Positions 61,701-64,000 of a stretch of DNA of 64,000 nt are shown here, piece after piece. Every line of letters begins with the position of its first letter. The stretch's first letter is position 1. The notes beneath the pieces are model-generated. The model was not told the origin of the DNA and did no database searches. It saw only the letters and a list, made by a program, of their open reading frames with translations. The stretch covers positions 12,432,001-12,496,000 of the forward strand of contig NW_023503493.1 of assembly GCF_014529535.1 (NCBI RefSeq), in the 5' to 3' direction. A program made the translations under genes and the position numbers. Source of the stretch: Bradysia coprophila (Eukaryota; Arthropoda; Insecta; Diptera; Sciaridae).

Positions 61701-64000
61701 ATCCACAAACAATGAAGAAGCAAAACAATAATCAAATCGAACGGTACATTATTTCAATGGCAACGAGAATCGTGTGCTTCATTATTGTTTTTATTGTCCC
61801 CAATAACAAATAGAAATTCGGCTAGCTCACGATCTTGCGGTGTTTGTCCGAATGGTATGCCCTGTTTTTTCAGTAGCCCAGTGAAAGTGAGTGCTTCACG
61901 AACCGAGTGATTATAATTCGACGAAAACAACCTTGAACAATCGATTCACCTTCCATCATTGTAATCACGTCTCTATTCCCACACAGAATGCCTCAACAAA
62001 TCGTTCAAGTCCTGCCACAGTCAATAACGCTCAACCACCAAATCATACAACCGAACGTCGATCACCACTGATCATATCGAATTCAACGCTTTCGCCACAA
62101 ATTCCGTCGAATGTGATCAATGCACCGAATTTGGGCGTACTGCGAACATCTTCGCCCGTTCCCAGTAGTAGTAGTTCGGGCGCCGGTCAAGATGATGGAT
62201 TGAAAATCACGTTCGAAAAGCAACCGAACAGTCGAGTTGCACAGTTACAGGAAGAGTCCACGGCAGTGGGACGGAGATCCAGGTAAATGTTGGTGTTGTC
62301 GATGGTGATGTAAAGAAAGTTAGTTATAGTTTTGTATAGTTTTGTGGATTGTGTGATTTAATCAGCACTCGTTGCTTCACTTCAGGTCTGAGTGTGTGTT
62401 TATTTTGCTGAAACAAAAAACAATTTTTTGCAAAATTTTGATGTCGCTTCTCAAACGTGACTTTTGATTTAATTTGCTTACTGTTTTGTGTGTAAAACAT
62501 TTGCGATAACGAATATTTACTAAATGAAAATTCTTTTCCTTTTCGCATTCTATTTCCTGCTTACTAAATACCAAACTGGCTACTAAACCACTTACACAAT
62601 GCACTTAAAACTACTTGAAAAACCAAAATCGTACTAACCATCCCAGATCCCATTCAACCGACACAAAAACTCGTAATGGCAAAAAGCGTTCAGCTGCACC
62701 GTCGACCAGCCCTTCACCGCCCGTAACTTTCACCACAATTCCCGATTCCAACTCAATAGCCAATAATACCACCAGCAATTCAGCCTCGAATGGCACGCCA
62801 CCAGTCGGCACGACAAATAAAACCAAACCGATGCATAAGAAAGCCCGAACACAATCGATTGAAACTCCACCATCTTCTACTTCCAGAACGCCGGACACAT
62901 CGGCAATGGCATTTAACAATTCGTTCAGTGGCTTGAAATTTAGTTACGAAGCCCAGTCTGCACCACCGGTTGCTGCACCAACAGCACCAGTGCCGTCTGC
63001 GTCAACACCGCAATCGATTGCGATTAAAGATTCGCCGCCCAGTTCACCCAATTCAGAAGGTGGTTCCCGAAAGCCGAATACACCGTCGACGGGTGAAGCC
63101 AAGGATTTCAAAATCTTTCAGAACGGGGTTCATGTTACACATATGCTGGGCAATCAATTGAATCCGGCGAGTAGTGTGGCACAAAAGATGTCCGATCAAT
63201 TACACATGGAACTGGAAGCGAATAGTATGTATACGTCGTCGAGTCTGGATTCGGCTAGTCAATTCGTTGGACCACCATTTCCAGGCAAAGCTCAGGCACA
63301 GGTAAAAGAAATGTGCATTTTGCACTGTCTTCTGCTGGAGCACCCGTTTAATGTTTTCGTCGAAATTCACAGGCAAGAAACGCACAAGCACAAGCTCCAG
63401 CGCCATCATTAACGTCAATGCTCGGTGGAAATGGTCAACCAACGGCATCCGGAAACACACCAAGAAGTTTAGAACAATTGCTTGAACGGCAGTGGGAACA
63501 AGGTTCACAGTTTCTGATGGAACAAGCACAACATTTTGACAGTAAGAACAGCCCTGCGCACTTCTTAGACCTCCGTAACCTAAATTTCTCCATTTTTTCT
63601 GCAGTTGCATCATTACTCTCGTGTTTGCATCAGCTAAAAACAGAAAACGTGCGACTTGAGGATCATGTCACGAATCTAATAGCTCGCCGAGATCATTTGC
63701 TAGCAGTAAATGCTCGTTTAGCCATACCTTTAACATCTTTACCACACGCACAAGGTAATTGTAAACGATTTAGTTCTGCGCTGAGAAGCCAATGCAACTA
63801 ATTTATCGATCCGAAAAGCAGCTCCATTCAATAATATGCACATGAACGGGCCGACCGAACAACCACCACAAAACCCAACGAGATCAGGACGGCCGAGTTC
63901 ACATGGCTTTCAGCAGCAGCAACAACAACAGCATCAACAACAACAACAACAACAAATGCCAGTAGAAAATGGCATTGACTTTCGGCACAATTCACATCAG
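55752..64000 (+). CDS. Alh: Alhambra / AF10 (MLLT10-MLLT6) orthologue, C-terminus beyond the window
   Basis: Ten exons seen: 55752-56106, 56180-56376, 56448-57214, 57287-57374, 59312-59680, 61987-62282, 62647-63301, 63373-63541, 63605-63754 and 63822 to the edge. They join in frame to 1075 codons so far. The N-terminus is the family's PHD finger-zinc knuckle-PHD finger (residues about 6-183: MVGGCCVCSDERGWPENPLV, VRCELCPSRDGALKKTD, CYICQEIG, CMQCNKSGC). It is nearly unchanged across animals and is a histone H3 reader. A long Ser/Thr/Pro-rich region follows, then DFKIFQNGVHVTHMLGNQLN. The octapeptide EQLLERQW (about 943-950) and the leucine zipper IASLLSCLHQLKTENVRLED (from about 966) form the module that recruits the H3K79 methyltransferase DOT1L/Grappa. 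A glutamine tract follows. The ATG is supported by an in-frame TAA 11 codons upstream. Confidence 0.93.
57375..59311 (+). other. Intron 4 of the Alhambra gene
   Basis: 1.9 kb between the GTAAGT donor after 57374 and the TTTCAG acceptor before 59312. The last 100 codons before the acceptor are open in the exon's frame, with an ATG at 59210 (MTFGRKHKKQKRDKFPPE). They could be an alternative first exon for a short isoform lacking the PHD fingers. Confidence 0.6.
60112..60600 (+). repeat. Intronic repeat, copy 1, interrupted
   Basis: In intron 5 of Alhambra, AGTTGGAAATTG, TTGTCACCCGACAAA, AGGTGAGAAAATGACTA, CTCCACTCAAAAG and TCTTCTGACAGTTCA with GACTGAAAACGTCCATTTTC match copy 2 at 60690-60990. 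Copy 1 is split at about 60305-60490 by an insert holding two mirrored pairs (CTGTTTT-GG / CC-AAAACAG and TTTTCATGT / ACATGAAAA). Confidence 0.85.
60690..60995 (+). repeat. Intronic repeat, copy 2, uninterrupted
   Basis: The same ordered blocks as copy 1 (60112-60600), without the insert, so it is the empty form of the repeat. Similarity is about 85 percent by eye. Confidence 0.85.
60996..61986 (+). other. Remainder of Alhambra intron 5
   Basis: No recognisable structure up to the CCCACACAG acceptor. Short frames occur but none resembles a gene. Confidence 0.5.
63914..63955 (+). repeat. CAG/CAA repeat encoding a polyglutamine tract
   Basis: Fourteen or so CAG, CAA and one CAT codon in the last visible Alhambra exon give Q-rich residues after SSHGF. 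Mixed codons imply moderate stability. Confidence 0.9.

Overview
The window is eukaryotic nuclear DNA, almost certainly from a dipteran insect. Genes are split by short GT-AG introns, many of 55-80 bases. The recognisable proteins read as insect orthologues: a NOL6/Mat89Ba nucleolar protein, succinate dehydrogenase iron-sulfur subunit, a TRMT9B/fire-dancer methyltransferase-like protein and an Alhambra/AF10 PHD-finger protein. The spaces between genes are AT-rich and packed with foldback and miniature inverted-repeat elements. The species cannot be read from the sequence; lower Diptera is only a guess. All exon limits were worked out by hand from splice signals, reading phase and protein similarity, and no transcript data were available.

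Layout. 1-4 kb: nested palindromic elements. 4.1-10 kb (minus): one large two-exon gene for a 1785-residue protein with a signal-peptide-like start, a P-loop GTPase motif, a glycine-rich collagen-like stretch and long helical regions; I do not recognise its function. 10.7-11.9 kb: decayed non-LTR retrotransposon tail. 14.3-18.3 kb (minus): NOL6 in 12 exons. 18.5-27.3 kb: a MITE cluster followed by a PIF/Harbinger-type DNA transposon of about 7.9 kb. It carries an apparently intact DDE transposase and, convergent to it, a six-exon gene for a protein with two SANT/Myb-like domains. 27.7-34.8 kb: three tandem copies of an unrecognised secreted-protein gene: one truncated, one intact (258 aa), one frameshifted with a 1.44 kb insertion in an intron. 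36.5-38.1 kb: SdhB. 38.6-39.0 kb: possible LTR fragment with a tRNA-Pro-type primer-binding site. 43.8-47.0 kb (minus): TRMT9B-like gene, first exon not found. 48.2-53.2 kb: MITEs, a minisatellite split by a foldback element, and a G-rich hAT-like MITE. 55.75 kb to the window end (plus): Alhambra/AF10 orthologue, running off the edge.

How the genes relate. The four conserved housekeeping or regulatory genes are unrelated neighbours. The coherent units are the Harbinger element (transposase plus DNA-binding partner) and the tandem secreted-protein family. In that family the duplicated copies serve as empty-site controls, so two insertions can be dated relative to the duplication.

Most worth following up: (1) the two-gene Harbinger element whose partner protein arose by duplication of an exon pair; (2) the secreted-protein array with signs of gene conversion; (3) the 1.44 kb intronic element built of short GATCGAC/ACCGAC motifs with an 11 bp target duplication; (4) the secreted-looking P-loop protein.
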